From contig JACAEK010000007.1 of assembly GCA_013388895.1 (NCBI GenBank), positions 1 through 32,933 of the forward strand: a DNA stretch of 32,933 nt. Reading direction: 5' to 3'. A program made the position numbers and the translations under genes. Shown piece after piece: positions 32,609 to 32,933 of this stretch. Below the pieces are notes generated by a model. It made no database searches. It saw only the letters and a program-made list of their open reading frames with translations, and had not been told where the DNA came from. Origin of the DNA: Candidatus Bathyarchaeota archaeon (GTDB taxonomy: Archaea; Thermoproteota; Bathyarchaeia; Bathyarchaeales; Bathycorpusculaceae). Each line of letters opens with the position of its first letter. The stretch's first letter is position 1.

Positions 32609-32707
32609 GGGGTCGTCGTCTAGTTTGGACAAGGATACCAGCCTGGGGAAAATGCTGAAAAGCTTTACAGAACGCTGGCGATCCTGGGTTCAAATCCCAG
32701 CGACCCC
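32609..32707 (+). tRNA. tRNA-Pro (anticodon GGG) with a 24-nt intron
   Basis: The acceptor stem is GGGGTCG/CGACCCC, the T-stem CTGGG/CCCAG with loop TTCAAAT, and the anticodon stem CCAGC/GCTGG. The loop is interrupted after position 37 by an intron at 32649-32672. The mature loop CTGGGGC gives anticodon GGG at 32645-32647. The intron folds as AAA-T-GCT / AGC-TTT around a GAAA loop. A CTG/CAG helix and 3-nt bulges (GGA and AAC) make the bulge-helix-bulge cut by archaeal splicing endonuclease. Discriminator A at 32708; CCA not encoded. Confidence 0.92.
32649..32672 (+). other. tRNA-Pro intron (canonical position 37/38)
   Basis: 24 nt between exon bases G32648 (position 37) and C32673 (position 38). 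The hairpin and bulges described for the tRNA define the cut sites. Confidence 0.85.
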
Positions 32708-32860
32708 ACTACTAATTTTGTAGGATTTAAGCGTTTTTTGGGGTTATTTTTGAGAAAGAAGTTCTCTAAATCTTCTTTTTATTTTCTCCACAAGACCTAT
32801 TTTATTTTTACATTCAAACTATGAATGTTTATATCGTTGATTGAGAATGATGTTGTAGGG

Positions 32861-32933
32861 ATGTTTGTGGTGGGTTCGCGTCATCCTTCTTGGGATAAGG
32901 TCTTCGCTGTTCTGGGTGATGGTAAGCCTAAGA
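32861..32933 (+). CDS. Start of an unrecognised gene (partial, runs off the right edge)
   Basis: The ORF reads MFVVGSRHPSWDKVFAVLGD and onward; an in-frame ATG at 32825 would add MFISLIENDVVG. The phrase WDKVFAVLGDGKPK could be the first helix of a winged-helix regulator, but 24 residues are too few to decide. TTTATAT (32828-32834) would be a TATA-like box for the 32861 start. Codons are G/T-rich, like the toxin-antitoxin pair at the left edge. Confidence 0.5.
   Translation, partial: MFVVGSRHPSWDKVFAVLGDGKPK

Noticed and set aside
1-32933. CRISPR arrays, IS elements, integrases or att sites
   Set aside because: I saw no regularly spaced repeats, no transposase or integrase motifs and no tRNA 3'-end duplications.

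Overview
This 32.9 kb window is from an archaeon, most likely a Bathyarchaeia-type or related lineage (the lineage is inference from gene content). Direct evidence for Archaea: the left edge carries the 5' end of an archaeal 23S rRNA on the minus strand; a tRNA-Pro has an intron with a bulge-helix-bulge fold; an archaeal PurP-type purine enzyme is present; two secreted proteins end in PEF-CTERM-like tails; and TATA-like boxes sit about 25-30 nt before several starts. Many genes start with GTG or TTG behind an AGGTG-type Shine-Dalgarno.

Layout. 1-488: partial 23S rRNA (minus) and a divergent tRNA-Thr(TGT); no 16S lies upstream of the 23S. 673-1282: a G/T-rich VapBC-like toxin-antitoxin pair. 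1365-11701: a propionate/methylmalonate block with methylmalonyl-CoA epimerase, an MFS transporter, biotin protein ligase, a PEF-CTERM surface protein, a carboxyltransferase of the PccB/12S type, an AAC(3)-like acetyltransferase, a PycB/5S-type carboxyltransferase with no normal start codon, a biotin carrier protein, and convergent methylmalonyl-CoA mutase large subunit. No biotin carboxylase is in the window, so the three biotin-dependent parts have the composition of a methylmalonyl-CoA:pyruvate transcarboxylase.

11759-16242: nitroreductase, a frameshifted iron-sulfur flavoprotein, a MoaD-like protein, and a three-gene ABC-2 exporter. 16382-21283: Xaa-Pro dipeptidase, isochorismatase-family hydrolase, a GNAT/YoaP-like protein, a 300-base intergenic region with a long hairpin, flavodoxin, HAD hydrolase, a tRNA with a CAU anticodon, a thioredoxin-fold protein and a small helical protein. 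21280-25519: OGG1-type glycosylase, then a tight operon of a B12-binding radical SAM enzyme, a second radical SAM enzyme and an archaeal predicted Ser/Thr kinase. 25516-28855: a small minus-strand gene, then purP convergent with a purE-purC operon. 28918-31577: a quinoprotein-type sugar dehydrogenase divergent from a DapA/KDG-aldolase family enzyme. 31663-32933: two small genes that both look frameshifted at A-runs just after their probable ATG, the intron-containing tRNA-Pro(GGG), and the start of another gene.

Together the carbon genes suggest conversion between propionyl-CoA, methylmalonyl-CoA and succinyl-CoA coupled to pyruvate/oxaloacetate, alongside de novo purine synthesis. Every convergent protein-gene pair in the window (five of five, counting the small gene) overlaps by exactly 4 nt at the two stop codons.
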